Shown piece by piece: positions 52,277 through 61,102 of a stretch of DNA of 64,000 bases (position 1 is the first letter of the stretch; the number at the start of each line of letters is the position of its first letter). The position numbers and the translations under genes are program-made. Source of the DNA: G965227875 sp965227875 (GTDB lineage Bacteria > Pseudomonadota > Alphaproteobacteria > Rhizobiales > JAJFHC01). The stretch covers positions 3,286,001 to 3,350,000 of the forward strand of contig OZ245783.1 in assembly GCA_965227875.1 (NCBI GenBank), given 5' to 3'. Below the pieces are notes generated by a model that saw only the letters and a list, made by a program, of their open reading frames with translations, was not told where the DNA came from and did no database searches.

Positions 52277-53410
52277 ATGGACTGGCCGAAAGCGCTGCCG
52301 ATTTTGTATTCCACGATAAACGCGTCAGAACAGATGCCAAAAGCACTTGATGAAGTCGCCAGGCAGTCGCACGCGAGGGGAATGCTGCTTACGACATTCA
52401 ATGAGGTCGGTTTCGAATATTCCGAAGGCTTCAGCAACTCGATCTATAACGGCCTTGAAGACAGGATCAGGGAGTTCTCGGAAAGGTTCTTCGAAATCGA
52501 GCAGGCCGCATGGAAGCGTGTTCTCGCCGCGCCGTTCGGAAAGCCGGTCCTGGACTTCGATGTCTGGTCTGAAGGCCACGGTGTTAAAACGCGTGACGAT
52601 ATCATCTGGGTCCGGGAACTCCTGGGTGTCTACCGGCGCTTCGGTTACAACCTGTCGCCTGCGGTCGGGTGGAGTTCCGGCGTCGTCATTCAGTTCTCCG
52701 AGGAACTGGACGACATCCCGGAGAAGGCCGTCCCGAACTCGCAGAACTTCGTGCCGCACCTGGCCAAGATTGCCGAACTGCTGCGTTTCGTGAGCACGCT
52801 GAAGAAAAAATACAACGCCGTCTACAGTGTCCTCGACAAGGTCAACATCGGCATTCTCGTCTTTGACCGGAAGGGCAGTCTGGTCGTCAAAAACGCGGTG
52901 GCGGAGCGCAGTCTCGGCGAGGGCGACGGCATTTCCCTGAAGATGGGCCGGGTGAAGCTGTCCGATCCGGACCGGGCGGCCGAACTCGATGCCCTGATGT
53001 CGAAAATCGTCGCGACCTCCGTCGGCGAGGACAGTGCCAGCGAAGCCTCCATCGTTGTCGAGCGACCGTCTCAAAAAATGCCCTACACGGTGTTCGTCTC
53101 CCCCTTAAACGACGGCGGCGCCGAGATCGAACGCCGGTTCTACGGAACGCTCATGTTCATTTTCGACACCGAGAACCCGCCCGCGATCGACGTTGCACCC
53201 CTCGCGACCCTGGCCGGGCTGACAAAGGCGGAGACCGAAACGACCCGGCTCATGATGGAGGGGCGTTCGGACCGGGAAATCAGCGAGATCCGCAATGTCA
53301 GCTACGAGACCGTCCGCACGCAGATCAAGACCGTCCTGACCAAGGCCGGCGTCTCGAACCGCCTAGACCTCGTCCGCGCCGCCTCGATGATCACCCCGCC
53401 GATTTCCTGA
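52277..53410 (+). CDS. LuxR-type regulator with PAS-like sensor region
   Basis: This is a 377-residue regulator. The N-terminal ~180 residues are an unrecognised helical region. A PAS-like segment follows (VYSVLDKVNIGILVFDRKGSL), and residues ~310-375 are a LuxR helix-turn-helix (LTKAETETTRLMMEGRSDRE, then ISYETVRTQIK-like VSYETVRTQIKTVLTKAGVS). GGGGGAGA precedes ATG 52277. The gene is less GC-biased than the cob genes. It sits directly after repeat array 1 and 283 bases before the barrel-protein gene on the same strand, so it may control that gene. Confidence 0.87.
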   Translation: MDWPKALPILYSTINASEQMPKALDEVARQSHARGMLLTTFNEVGFEYSEGFSNSIYNGLEDRIREFSERFFEIEQAAWKRVLAAPFGKPVLDFDVWSEGHGVKTRDDIIWVRELLGVYRRFGYNLSPAVGWSSGVVIQFSEELDDIPEKAVPNSQNFVPHLAKIAELLRFVSTLKKKYNAVYSVLDKVNIGILVFDRKGSLVVKNAVAERSLGEGDGISLKMGRVKLSDPDRAAELDALMSKIVATSVGEDSASEASIVVERPSQKMPYTVFVSPLNDGGAEIERRFYGTLMFIFDTENPPAIDVAPLATLAGLTKAETETTRLMMEGRSDREISEIRNVSYETVRTQIKTVLTKAGVSNRLDLVRAASMITPPIS

Positions 53411-53541
53411 CGAAATCCGCAAATTTTCCCTCGCGGATACACCAACTGGGGAATGCCGGCGCGCGAGACTTTGACTAGTCTCACGGTAAAGAACGGGGTT
53501 TGGGGCAGGCGCGGCGGCTGTCCGGTCCAGGGGAACCGGAA

Positions 53542-53694
53542 ATGGGTAATACTCAACAATCTTCGAAAGCCAGCGACACGAAATCGATTCCGATGGGGCG
53601 TGTCGTCCTGCGATCCGGATCTAAGTTTTCCGGTATCACTTTGTTGAGCACAACTGAGACGATGACACAGCTCGTCGTCTGGTGCGTTGTGTAA
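53542..53694 (+). CDS. Possible 50-codon leader peptide ahead of the barrel-protein gene
   Basis: A short frame begins at ATG 53542, 7 bases after GGGGA, and ends at a TAA that overlaps the ATG of the barrel-protein gene (TAATG at 53692-53696). The peptide is Ser/Thr-rich and ends LVVWCVV. The overlap would couple translation. It could be chance: the length is modest and I know no homolog. It lies in the 283-base gap 53411-53693, which also has an 8-base inverted repeat CTCAACAA/TTGTTGAG (53552-53559 and 53641-53648). Confidence 0.3.
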   Translation: MGNTQQSSKASDTKSIPMGRVVLRSGSKFSGITLLSTTETMTQLVVWCVV

Positions 53695-55286
53695 TGAAGG
53701 CGGTCAGCGTATTGAAACTTTGGGCATTTGTGCTGCCGTGTTTCCTGATGATTGCCGCGCAGACGGCGAAGGCACAGATTGTCATCACATTTGACGGCAC
53801 TCCCGGAGCGGGAACACTGACGGCGACTTTTTCCGGTTCGTCAATTACCACTGGTACAACCAACTCAGCCAACGTCATCTCAAAGGGATCAACTCCCGAT
53901 TTCATTTCCGATGATGGTGTAACTAAACTCGCAAATAACTTTACAGGCGGATGTCAGCTTGATGGCGGACCTACAGACGACTTCGCCTTTGGCGCTGTTA
54001 AAGATGACGGACCAGGCACCGCTGACAACATAAGCGTCAATTTGACCTCAGGTATAGACCCACCAATCGGCACAACGATCGCCTGCACGGGATCTATGAC
54101 TTTTCCCTTAGACATCAATGACATAAACCTCGCGTCGCCGGTCACATTCACTGAAGACCGACGTGGCTTAAGTATTACCTTGGCAACGGTCGCACTCAAT
54201 GCTGGAACGGGTGCAACTCTCTCCGAAACCCTTGCCACCCAGCAAGATGGCATTTCGAGGGTTGTCGTCAACTTCCAGTCAAACACACTCGGTGACAATA
54301 TCTTTGACCATCTCGACAACATCTTCGGTGGTGGCGACTCCGGCCCCGTGATCACGCCGACCGGTTTCTCCGCCTCCACACGCGGCGTGGCCAAATGGAT
54401 CAGCGAGAAGCAGAATCAGAAGCTTGCGAGCCAGCTCGCCGACATGCCGGCTCACGAAGACGGAACGAAGGTCGCCATCACGCCGGTGGCGGCCCTCATG
54501 CCGGTGCAGACGCCCAAATGGAACGCCTGGATCAAGGGCAACTACCGCTTCTATGACGGTGACGGATCGTCCTTCGATGGCCATACCATCGACGTGCTGG
54601 CGGGCCTCGACTACCGGGTCGCCGATGCCGTGGTGATGGGGCTCGTCGGCGGTTACGGGATCACCGACTTCAATACGCTCACCGGCGGCACGTCAGGCGC
54701 CTTCAAGGCGGACGGGTATACGGCAGGCGCCTATATGGGCATCAGGCTTGGGGCCAACGCCCAGTTCGATACGCTGGCGGCCTACACCTATTCAGATTAC
54801 GAGAACCGCGTCGGCGCGGTGTCGGGCGACTTCACCGCCCACCGCGTGACGGTGGGCGCGCGGCTCAAAGGCACGTGGGAATCCGAAGGCGGTGTCTTCT
54901 TCGAGCCCGGCGTGCGCATTCTCTATGCGGAGGAATGGCAGGGGGCTTACACCGACTCCGCCGGCGTCCGTCAGTCGACCCTGACGGTCACCGCAGGCCG
55001 CGTGTCGGTGGGGCCGAAGGTCGGCTACGTCCACCGCTCCGAGGATAGCGCGACCGTGAAGACATGGATCGCGGCCTACGGGGAATACGACTTCTCCAAC
55101 CAGGGCAACACGCCGACATCCGGCCTGCCGGACTTCGACGACATTCTCTCAGGCCGCGTGAGTGCCGGCGTCTCGGCCCACTCGCCAGGCGGCGTCGGCC
55201 TCTCGCTCGAAGGCGACATCGGCGGTCTGGGCTCGGGCGAATACACCAGCTACGGCGGCACGGCCCGCATCGACCTTCCACTTTAA
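53694..55286 (+). CDS. Exported autotransporter-type barrel protein, paralog of the 39438-41036 product
   Basis: This is a 530-residue protein with a signal peptide (VLKLWAFVLPCFLMIAAQ, cut near AKA). A ~180-residue passenger has two cysteines (GGCQLDGG, TIACTGSMTFP) in the same places as the paralog. A shared linker (NFQSNTLGDNIFDHLDN) and a barrel of ~260 residues follow (WNAWIKGNYRFYDGDGSSFD, AYTYSDYENRVGA). The passenger coding part is visibly more AT-rich (to about 54240) than the GC-rich barrel part, a sign of mosaic origin. The stop lies at the edge of repeat array 2. Function unknown. Confidence 0.8.
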   Translation: MKAVSVLKLWAFVLPCFLMIAAQTAKAQIVITFDGTPGAGTLTATFSGSSITTGTTNSANVISKGSTPDFISDDGVTKLANNFTGGCQLDGGPTDDFAFGAVKDDGPGTADNISVNLTSGIDPPIGTTIACTGSMTFPLDINDINLASPVTFTEDRRGLSITLATVALNAGTGATLSETLATQQDGISRVVVNFQSNTLGDNIFDHLDNIFGGGDSGPVITPTGFSASTRGVAKWISEKQNQKLASQLADMPAHEDGTKVAITPVAALMPVQTPKWNAWIKGNYRFYDGDGSSFDGHTIDVLAGLDYRVADAVVMGLVGGYGITDFNTLTGGTSGAFKADGYTAGAYMGIRLGANAQFDTLAAYTYSDYENRVGAVSGDFTAHRVTVGARLKGTWESEGGVFFEPGVRILYAEEWQGAYTDSAGVRQSTLTVTAGRVSVGPKVGYVHRSEDSATVKTWIAAYGEYDFSNQGNTPTSGLPDFDDILSGRVSAGVSAHSPGGVGLSLEGDIGGLGSGEYTSYGGTARIDLPL

Positions 55287-55289
55287 CGC

Positions 55290-55747
55290 CACGCCATCCG
55301 TGTCCCCGTCCTGAGCCGAAACCGTTCCACACTCCGGGCTTGAGACCTTTACGGTCCCGGACTTGCCTTACGGCAATCCGGGAAACGGGGGTCGAGGCCG
55401 TCCCATCCGTGTCCCGGCCTCGAGCCGGGACCGTTCCACACTCCGGACTTGAGCCCTCTACGGTCCCGGACTTGCCTTGCGGCAATCCGGGAAACGGGGC
55501 CAGGACCGCCCCAACCGTGTCCCGGCCTTGCGCCGGGACCGTCCCACACTCCGGGCCCGAGCCCTTTACGGTCCCGGACTTGCCTTGGCGGCAATCCGGG
55601 AAACGGGGGTCGAGGCCGCCCCATCCGTGTCCTGGCCTCGAGCCGGGACCGTTCCATACTCCGGACCTGAGCCCTTTACGGTCCCGGATTTGCCTTGCGG
55701 CAATCCGGGAAACGAGGGGCTGCGACCACCCCGTCCGTGTCCCGGCC
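55290..55747. repeat. Tandem array of ~110-bp hairpin repeats (array 2)
   Basis: Four copies of the same unit as array 1, in the same orientation (anchors at 55362, 55471, 55579 and 55689). It begins right after the barrel-protein stop and ends at the stop codon of the minus-strand DM13 gene. With array 1 it brackets the LuxR/barrel pair as direct repeats about 3.3 kb apart. Confidence 0.92.
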
Positions 55748-56233
55748 TCAGCTCGCGAAATCGAGATCGGCCGGCGAGATCAGGACGCCGAACTGGCGGC
55801 ACCAGATGACCACGCTGGGGTAGTTCTTCAGGTCGACGCCCTCGGGAATATCGTAGACCTGACTGCCCTTGAACGAGCGCAACTTGCCCAGGTCGATGTA
55901 CATCGTGTCCCTGACCTGCGCGGAGTCCCGGATTTCCGTCTTCGGCACCAGAAAGACATGGAAGGCCGGACCGGGCCCCACCTCGAAATCGGCCTCCAGG
56001 TGCACCGCGCGCCTGTAGACCGTCACCTTGCCGGATCCGTAGTGGATCGGGTCGGACGGGTCGGCATGGATGAACGTGCCCGTAGCCACCCGTTCCGCAC
56101 TCTGCTCCGCAGTGATCGTTTCTTTCGCTTCCGGCGGGGGAAACACGTAGGGGAAAGCGAAAAACCCGACCGCGACGCCGAAGGCCGTTCCCAGCACGCC
56201 GCCGCACAGAAATATGATGATCCCTCTCAGCAT
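55748..56233 (-). CDS. DM13-domain membrane-anchored protein
   Basis: This is a 161-residue protein with an N-terminal membrane anchor (GIIIFLCGGVLGTAFGVAVG). A single DM13 domain follows (GTFIHADPSDPIHYGSGKVT, HLEADFEVGPGPAFHVFLVP, YDIPEGVDLKNYPSVVIWCR). DM13 domains are thought to act in electron transfer and carry a conserved Cys, here the Cys of VIWCRQFGV. The gene's end runs into repeat array 2. No partner gene points to a specific role. Confidence 0.85.
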   Translation of the reverse strand: MLRGIIIFLCGGVLGTAFGVAVGFFAFPYVFPPPEAKETITAEQSAERVATGTFIHADPSDPIHYGSGKVTVYRRAVHLEADFEVGPGPAFHVFLVPKTEIRDSAQVRDTMYIDLGKLRSFKGSQVYDIPEGVDLKNYPSVVIWCRQFGVLISPADLDFAS

Positions 56234-56349
56234 GGCTCTGCCTCCATTGCAAATGTCCCGTCCTGTCGCACGAGCCTATACGGCGCGGCGGGCAGGCGGA
56301 ACCTCACAATCGCGTCACGGTCGCATCCCGACAGGCGCGCCACCGGGGA

Positions 56350-56763
56350 TCACCCCCGGGTCCGCCCCTGGAGCGCCGGGAAGGCAGCGAACGCGATCTG
56401 GCCGGCAAGGCCCAGAAGGCCGGCGAGGGTCGCGTAGTGCATGAGATGTTCCGGCATCGAGCGACCGAAGGCCAGCACCGACAGGCCCATCTCCGCAAGC
56501 ATGAGCAGGCCGAATGCCGTGCCGCCCATGACAAGCCGGTGCGAAAACGCGGGCGGAATCCCGAACCGGTCCACCACCCGGCGGCAGACGAACCACGACA
56601 GAAGCAGCATGACGGGAAGCTCCAGTGCGACGGCAGCCGTCTCGCCCAGCCGCGGCAGAAGCACGAGAACGCGCACTGCACCCAGAACGAAGCCGGCCGC
56701 GAAGACGGCGCCGAAATAGAGCGATCCGGCGAGAGCGGCCCGGACAGCCGTCGTTTGCCACAT
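56350..56763 (-). CDS. Small integral membrane protein of unknown function
   Basis: This is a 137-residue, very hydrophobic protein with four predicted helices (about 7-30, 42-62, 73-98 and 108-130). Positive residues sit between helices 2 and 3 (CRRVVDRF). I do not recognise the family with certainty. It resembles unannotated four-helix proteins common in Alphaproteobacteria. It lies 116 bases upstream of the DM13 gene on the same strand and is divergent from the GFA-family gene. Confidence 0.7.
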   Translation of the reverse strand: MWQTTAVRAALAGSLYFGAVFAAGFVLGAVRVLVLLPRLGETAAVALELPVMLLLSWFVCRRVVDRFGIPPAFSHRLVMGGTAFGLLMLAEMGLSVLAFGRSMPEHLMHYATLAGLLGLAGQIAFAAFPALQGRTRG

Positions 56764-56851
56764 GCGACCTCCGCTGGGGCGACATGCCCTGTCCTGAACG
56801 CCCGGCTTCGCCTAGGATAGGGCGGACGACCATTCGACGGGGAACAGACAT

Positions 56852-57262
56852 ATGCAAATCAACGGCGCGTGTCACTGCGGTGAAATCGCTTACGAAGCCG
56901 AACTCGACCCGCAGAAAGTCGGCATCTGCCATTGCGCCGACTGCCAGACGCTTTCGGCCTCGGCCTTCCGGACCATCGCTATCATCCCCGCGGCGGATTT
57001 CAGGCTCGTGCGGGGCACTCCGAAGGAATACATAAAGGTGGCCGAAAGCGGAAACCCGCGCGTCCAGGCGTTTTGCGGCACCTGCGGCTCCGGGCTCTAC
57101 GCGACGGACCCCGGCGACAGCCCGGCCCGCTACAACATCCGCGTCGGTACCGTGCAGCAGCGCGAGGATCTCGTGCCGCGATTCGAATGCTGGCACCAGT
57201 CGGCCCTGCCGTGGCTGCCCGAAAACACCGGCACAAGGAAGTTCGACCGCAACCCGACCTGA
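56852..57262 (+). CDS. GFA-family zinc-binding protein
   Basis: This is a 136-residue protein of the GFA (glutathione-dependent formaldehyde-activating enzyme-like) family. The zinc ligands are clear: GACHCGEI, GICHCADCQ and AFCGTCGSGLYA. Most members have no proven reaction. The name comes from Gfa, whose true role in glutathione-formaldehyde adduct formation is disputed. GGGGA lies upstream of the ATG. After its stop begins the 1.4-kb repeat region. Confidence 0.9.
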   Translation: MQINGACHCGEIAYEAELDPQKVGICHCADCQTLSASAFRTIAIIPAADFRLVRGTPKEYIKVAESGNPRVQAFCGTCGSGLYATDPGDSPARYNIRVGTVQQREDLVPRFECWHQSALPWLPENTGTRKFDRNPT

Positions 57263-58708
57263 CCGGCCCCGCGCGTCCGGGATGCGGTGGGTTGGTTTCT
57301 GTGCTTCACTCCGCAACCCGAAGCCCCGGGCCCGACCCGTGGTCCAGCGGCAGACGCAGGGATTGCTGCTCGGCCCATGGACCCTGACTTCCGTCAGGGA
57401 TGCGGGGGGTTGGTTTGGGATTGGAATGCCGGCGCGCGCCCGACCGAGAGGGGGGATGTGGCCAGGTCCGTTTCCCGGAGATCCGTCAGGATCATCCGGG
57501 ACCGTCCCGGTCGCCGGCCGCGATCCGCAACCGCCCACGCCGCGATCGGGAACGGCCCCGGATCTCGCCTGCGCTCGTCCGGGGAACGACCCTGCCTCAC
57601 TCCGCAAGCCGAAGCCCCGGGCTCGACCCGCGGCCCAGTAACAGACGCAGGGATTGCGGCGCGGCCCGTGGGTCCTGACTTTCGTCAGGGATGCCGGGGG
57701 GAGATGGTCTTTGCCTGGAATGCCGGCGCGCGCCCGACCGAGAGGGAGATGTGGCCAGGTCCGTTTCCCGGAGATCCGTCAGGATCATCCGGGACCGTCC
57801 CGGTTGCCGGCCGCGATCCGCAATCGCCCACGCCGTGGCCCGGAACGGCCCCGGATCTCGCTGGCGCGCGTCCGGGGAACGTTCTTTTCCGTCCTGCCGC
57901 AAGCCGAACCCCCGGGCCCGACCCGTGGTCCAGCGGCGGTCCTGGGGATCGCCGCTCGGCCCATGGACCCTGACTTCCGTCAGGGATGCGGTGGGGTGGA
58001 TTTTGTCCTCACTCCGCAACCCGAAACCCCGAGCCTGACTCGGGGCCCAGCGACAGACGCAGGGATTACGGCGCGGCCCGTGGGCCCTGACTTTCGTCAG
58101 GGATGCGGGGGGAGATGGTCTTTGCCTGGAATGCCGGCGCGCGCCAGACCGAGAGGGGGATGTGGCCAGGTCCGTTTCCCGGATATCCGTCAGGATCATC
58201 CGGGACCGTCCCGGTCGCCGGCCGCGATCCGCACCGGCCCACGCCGCGGCCCGGAACGGCCCCGGATCTCGCCTGCGCTCGTCCGGGGAACGACCCTGCC
58301 TCACTCCGCAACCCGAAACCCCGGGCCTGACCCGGGGTCCAGCAATAGACGCAGGGATCCTGGCGCGGCCCATGGGCCCTGACTTCCGTCAGGGATGCGG
58401 GGCGCAGGGAAGAACATGTTGCCACAATCTCCAGCCCGTCATGCGCGGGCGCGACCCGCGCATCCAGCGGCGGACAGGGCGGGCGCGTGTGGCTGGATTA
58501 CCGGGTCAGGCCCGGCAAAAACGGAGTGCCGCACAGGTCCGTTTCCCGGAGATCCGCCAGGATCATCCGGGACCGTTCCGGTCGTACGCCTCGATCCGGA
58601 ACGGCCCCGGTCTTCGATCCGCAACTGCCCTCACCGCGATCCGCAACGGCCCCGGATCTCGCTGGCGCGCGTCCGGGGAACGATTCTTTCCGGCTTGCCG
58701 ACGCTCGG
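57263..58708. repeat. Modular repeat block, 1.4 kb, no genes
   Basis: Three modules recur. Module A (~100 bases) starts CACTCCGCAACCCGAA and ends with the hairpin CCCTGAC-TTCC-GTCAGGG; copies begin near 57307, 57596, 57897, 58012 and 58302. Module B (~140 bases) starts GTCCGTTTCCCGGAGATCC; copies are near 57466, 57759, 58170 and 58537. A linker with GGAATGCCGGCGCGCGCC joins A to B in three copies. Copy spacing of 293, 411 and 370 bases reflects a doubled A module. A separate CGCATCCAGCGG palindromic repeat lies near 58460. No reading frame here has coding character. Confidence 0.88.
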
Positions 58709-59380
58709 TCAGCCGATATGCGTGGCGAAGAAGTCGAGGGTCCGGGACCAGGCGAGGGCGGAGGCTTCCGGGTGATGGCTTGTCCGTTCGTCGCAGTGAA
58801 AGCCGTGCCCGGCGCCCTTGTAGACGAAGATGTCGCAGTCTTCGCCGCGGCGTGCGCGGACCCGGTCCACGTTGTCCATCGGTATGCCGTGGTCTTCCGA
58901 GCCGTAGTGGAGTTGCACCGGGCAGCGCGGCGTTTCGTCGGCGAAGGCGTCGATCCTGCCGCCGTAGAACCCCGAGGCCGCCGCGATGCCGTCGAGCCGT
59001 GTCGCGGCGAGGAACGCCACGGTTCCGCCCATGCAGAAGCCGACGACGCCGATGCTTCCCGTCTCCGCGATCGCGGCGCGCGCGGCGTCCGTATCCCGGA
59101 CGAACGCATCCCAGTCGGGCTTGGCGATGAACTCACGTGCACGCGCGACTTCGTCGGCAGAATAGCCGGACTGGAAATCCCGCTCGGTCCGGTCGAACAG
59201 GGCCGGTGCGATGGCGGCATAGCCTTCGTCGGTAAGCCTGTCGCAGATCGACCGGATATGGCTGTTGACGCCGAAAATCTCCTGGACGACCACGATCCCG
59301 CCGCGCGGTGTTCCGTCCGGGTCGCTGCGGTAGGCGCCCAGCGTGTGGCCGTCCGAAGACGTGAGTGTCATGTCGGGCAT
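58709..59380 (-). CDS. Dienelactone hydrolase family protein
   Basis: This is a 223-residue alpha/beta hydrolase with a Cys nucleophile. The triad is visible as GFCMGGT (Cys), YGSEDHGIP (Asp) and GAGHGFHCDER (His), the order and spacing of carboxymethylenebutenolidase. The N-terminal VVVQEIFGVNSHIRSICDRL is also typical. Dienelactone hydrolases open lactones in chloroaromatic breakdown, but many relatives have other esters as substrates and no aromatic genes lie nearby. GGAGGA precedes the ATG. Confidence 0.9.
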   Translation of the reverse strand: MPDMTLTSSDGHTLGAYRSDPDGTPRGGIVVVQEIFGVNSHIRSICDRLTDEGYAAIAPALFDRTERDFQSGYSADEVARAREFIAKPDWDAFVRDTDAARAAIAETGSIGVVGFCMGGTVAFLAATRLDGIAAASGFYGGRIDAFADETPRCPVQLHYGSEDHGIPMDNVDRVRARRGEDCDIFVYKGAGHGFHCDERTSHHPEASALAWSRTLDFFATHIG

Positions 59381-59454
59381 GGTTCAGGTGTCCTCCGGTC
59401 TCGATATGTGCGGCGCATTGCCAGCCATCCTGGGTTTGCGATCTGCCGCTCACG

Positions 59455-60339
59455 TCAGCCGGGCGGCTGGCTGCAGATCCTGTCGTAGGGATATCGTGCC
59501 TTGACCAGGCCGTTATATTCGAAGATGTCGAGCGTCGCCTGGTAGGCGGCTTCGGTGATCTCCACATGCGGCGTCCAGCAGCCAAGGGTCTGGTAGGTGG
59601 CGATGCACCTTGTCAGCACCTCCTCGTCGATGTCCGGAAAATAGGATTTCTCGGCCCTGGCGATCTCCGCGGCCGGCGTTTCGTTCATGTAGATCCGCGT
59701 CTTGCGATAGGCACGCATGAAAGCCTTCGCCATGTCCGTCTCCAGCCAGTCCGGCCTGGCCGCGAGGGAGGAGAACCCGCACGGTCCGATCTGCGGGCCC
59801 ACCTGCGCCACCACGTGGCCGACGCCGTCCGCTTCGAGCTGCTGCGGGAACGGGCCCTGCTGCTGCACGTAACGGCCCTGGCCCGCGCGAAACGCCGCGT
59901 CGATGTCCGCCGCGCCGCCCGGGCAGACCGGCACCAGCCTGTTCTCGTCGATACCCGCCTTGTGGCAGGCATAGTTGAACATGGCCCGCGGCTGGCCGCC
60001 CTTGAACATCACGACCTCCGCGCCTTCGAGCTTGTCCCACGTGAAGTCGGGATCCGGTTCTCGCCCGGTGATGAAGAACCCGTCCATCTCGTTGATCTGC
60101 GCGAAGTGCGTCACGCCGGGTGTCTCGCCCCTGTCGAGGACGGAAAAGCCCTGGCTCAGGGCCGACTGGATCACCTGGGCCGTGCCGTCCTCAAGCGCCG
60201 CGATCGCCGAGACGCCCGGCGGCGACACGGACCATTCCGCATCGAGGCCTTCCTCCCGGAGAAAGCCGCCGGACATGGTCGAGATCAGCGGCGAATAGAA
60301 TGCCGAGAACAGGGTGAACTGGATATGGATCTTTTCCAC
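59455..60339 (-). CDS. NMT1/THI5-like substrate-binding-type protein without signal peptide
   Basis: This is a 294-residue protein with the fold of ABC-transporter receptors of the NMT1/THI5 type (FYSPLISTMSGGFLREEGLD, ALEDGTAQVIQSALSQGFSV, KGGQPRAMFNYACHKAGID). It begins at GTG 60339 with GGAG 7 bases upstream, directly in the first beta-strand. No signal peptide is encoded in frame upstream. It may therefore work in the cytoplasm, as pyrimidine-precursor enzymes of the THI5 group do, or its start may be misread. No ABC permease or ATPase gene is near. Confidence 0.75.
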   Translation of the reverse strand: MEKIHIQFTLFSAFYSPLISTMSGGFLREEGLDAEWSVSPPGVSAIAALEDGTAQVIQSALSQGFSVLDRGETPGVTHFAQINEMDGFFITGREPDPDFTWDKLEGAEVVMFKGGQPRAMFNYACHKAGIDENRLVPVCPGGAADIDAAFRAGQGRYVQQQGPFPQQLEADGVGHVVAQVGPQIGPCGFSSLAARPDWLETDMAKAFMRAYRKTRIYMNETPAAEIARAEKSYFPDIDEEVLTRCIATYQTLGCWTPHVEITEAAYQATLDIFEYNGLVKARYPYDRICSQPPG

Positions 60340-60528
60340 GTGGACGCTCCGTCGTTGGATGGATGCGAAGAGTCTACCGTTGGGCGGTTCCCGGCGACAG
60401 GATGGTTTTGCAGGGCGGGATGAACGCGGCGCCACCCGCGTCGTGCGCCGGAGCTTCCCCCGACCGTCCGGAAACGGCCTGTTTTCGCGGCGATGACACC
60501 CGCGTCCGGTCCGTGATAGCGTCGAGGC

Positions 60529-60978
60529 ATGGACAACCTGAAAGACATTCTTCTCGGTCTGGCCGAGAAACTCGACCTCGAACAGCTCGACAGCGATGCC
60601 AACGGCCACTGGCGCCTGATCTACAGCGACACCGACTGGTTCGAGATCGTGTCGGACGACGACAGGCGTGTTCTGACCATTTGTCAGGACCTGGCGAAAC
60701 CCGCGGAAAAGAACCGTCTGGCGGTCTATGCCATGGCGCTGCAGTACAACTACCTGTGGACGGAAACGGGCGGGGCCAGGCTTGCCCTCGATGGACCGGA
60801 CGGCTCGATCGGCTTGTCCGTGGACATCGCCTACGAGCTTTGCGAGTCCGACTATATCGAGAACGCCATCCGCAATTTCCGCGAAATTGCGCGGGCCTGG
60901 AAGGGGCTCGTCCTCAGCGAGGGAGACGACGAGGACATCGGCATGACGGTCGATCCCCAGAACTGGATTCGCGGGTGA
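60529..60978 (+). CDS. CesT-type type III secretion chaperone
   Basis: This is a 149-residue acidic protein of the CesT/Tir chaperone family. These proteins dimerise, bind the N-terminal part of an effector and hand it to a type III secretion system. It shows the family pattern: an N-terminal helix ILLGLAEKLDLEQLDSDANG, a strand pair (WRLIYSDTDWFEIVSDDDRR), ALQYNYLWTETGGARLALD (helix plus the conserved TxGAxL turn) and a final helix with AIRNFREIARAWKGL. The next gene, 124 bases downstream on the same strand, is its likely client. No secretion-apparatus genes are in the window. Confidence 0.82.
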   Translation: MDNLKDILLGLAEKLDLEQLDSDANGHWRLIYSDTDWFEIVSDDDRRVLTICQDLAKPAEKNRLAVYAMALQYNYLWTETGGARLALDGPDGSIGLSVDIAYELCESDYIENAIRNFREIARAWKGLVLSEGDDEDIGMTVDPQNWIRG

Positions 60979-61102
60979 CTGTCCCGGGCATGCGGGACAC
61001 GGAAAGCATCATGTGCGTGCCGAATGGCACAGTTGCCGGTCGCGAGACCGCGTAAATATCGACTGCGAGTTTGTCGCATCAACAGCGCTGGAGGGAGCCG
61101 CC

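Noticed and set aside
51304..52319. Overlapping frames in repeat array 1 encoding repeated RDRSTLR-like peptides
   Set aside because: They are produced by the repeat unit itself, shift frame between copies with small indels and have no start signals.
57287..58382. Arg/Pro/Gly-rich open frames within the repeat block
   Set aside because: The frames follow the repeat modules, exist on both strands and have no ribosome sites or conserved residues.
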